Below, one piece after another: positions 5,145 through 5,340 of a stretch of DNA of 5,340 bases. The notes under the pieces are model-generated. The model had not been told where the DNA came from. It saw only the letters and a program-made list of their open reading frames with translations, and searched no databases. This stretch comes from Oscillospiraceae bacterium (lineage in GTDB: Bacteria > Bacillota > Clostridia > Oscillospirales > Acutalibacteraceae). Position 1 is the first letter of the stretch; every line of letters starts with the position of its first letter. A program made the translations under genes and the position numbers. The stretch is from assembly GCA_031254555.1 (NCBI GenBank), contig JAIRUF010000163.1:1-5340 (forward strand), given 5' to 3'.

Positions 5145-5181
5145 ATAAAACAGGTTACGGTTTTACCGTAACCTGTTTTAT
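5145..5181. terminator. Bidirectional intrinsic terminator between superoxide dismutase and sortase
   Basis: A perfect 16-base inverted repeat, 5145-5160 with 5166-5181, has the core ACAGGTTACGG/CCGTAACCTGT and a five-base loop (TTTTA). The A/T-rich outer arms give TTTTAT on the plus strand and TTTTATTG on the minus strand. It sits 49 bases after the dismutase stop and touches the first base of the sortase stop codon (5183-5181), so it probably serves both convergent transcripts. The T tract is shorter than in the terminator at 2005-2046. Confidence 0.88.
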
Positions 5182-5340
5182 CAGTTATCACTTATGTCTA
5201 CAAGCACTGCGTGAACTACAAATCTCTCATCCTGAGTGCGTGAGGTGCAGGTGGAAAGAGTAATTATTTTATCGTTTATACCGGGGATTATCTCATTGTT
5301 TTTTATGACTGATGCTGACGAGATCATTTTTATATAATTT
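5181..5340 (-). CDS. srtB: Class B sortase, C-terminal fragment (5' end beyond window)
   Basis: This is the last 52 residues or so of a sortase, a membrane-bound cysteine transpeptidase that links surface proteins bearing a sorting signal to the cell wall. The frame runs in from the right edge and ends at TGA (5183-5181). The catalytic motif is ITLSTC, with the Cys codon at 5249-5247. The catalytic Arg lies downstream in ERFVVHAVLV (codon 5225-5223). The TLSTC followed by R-F-V-V-H beta strands is the pattern of class B enzymes, as is the sequence NDKIITLSTC. The catalytic His and the N-terminal membrane anchor are outside the window. No substrate with a sorting motif is seen here: the surface protein at 1037-1996 lacks one. 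Confidence 0.9.
   Translation of the reverse strand, partial: NYIKMISSASVIKNNEIIPGINDKIITLSTCTSRTQDERFVVHAVLVDISDN

Overview
The window looks like chromosomal DNA of a low-GC Gram-positive anaerobe, most likely a gut or rumen Clostridia (Ruminococcaceae/Oscillospirales-like). This rests on AT-rich intergenic DNA, strong GGAGG ribosome sites, compact intrinsic terminators, a class B sortase, a Thr/Lys-rich surface protein and a UPF0371 protein. Taxonomy is inference; no rRNA or marker gene is present. I see no mobile element, CRISPR array or tRNA.

Layout, left to right. (1) Positions 1-672, minus strand: the N-terminal two-thirds of a type I-beta DAHP synthase (aroF), the first enzyme of the shikimate pathway, running off the left edge. 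(2) 686-924, minus strand: its leader region. It has a sigma-A-type promoter, a 38-codon leader peptide with 8 Tyr/Phe codons in an 11-codon stretch, and three mutually exclusive RNA pairings (anti-antiterminator, antiterminator, terminator). This is a complete ribosome-mediated transcription attenuator for Phe/Tyr and is the most notable item here. (3) 974-1996, plus: a promoter and a 319-residue membrane-anchored, probably extracellular protein with a Lys/Thr-rich repeat linker. (4) 2005-2046: a perfect 19-bp inverted repeat serving as a bidirectional terminator between convergent genes. (5) 2042-3523, minus: a UPF0371/DUF1846 protein of unknown function. (6) 3552-3630: two divergent promoters. 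(7) 3652-4371, plus: a DUF5131 (phage Gp37/Gp68-type) three-cysteine-motif protein. (8) 4442-5095, plus: an Fe/Mn superoxide dismutase with no ATG/GTG/TTG at its N-terminus; an ATA sits at the right distance from a strong ribosome site. (9) 5145-5181: a second convergent terminator. (10) 5181-5340, minus: the C-terminal end of a class B sortase carrying its catalytic Cys and Arg.

Functionally this is a mixed housekeeping neighbourhood, not one pathway. aroF and its leader form one regulated unit in which translation of Phe/Tyr codons sets transcription of the enzyme that starts Phe/Tyr synthesis. The DUF5131 gene and the superoxide dismutase are codirectional, 70 bases apart with no terminator between them, and could be cotranscribed. 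The sortase and the surface protein both act at the cell surface, but the surface protein has no sortase motif, so nothing in the sequence links them.
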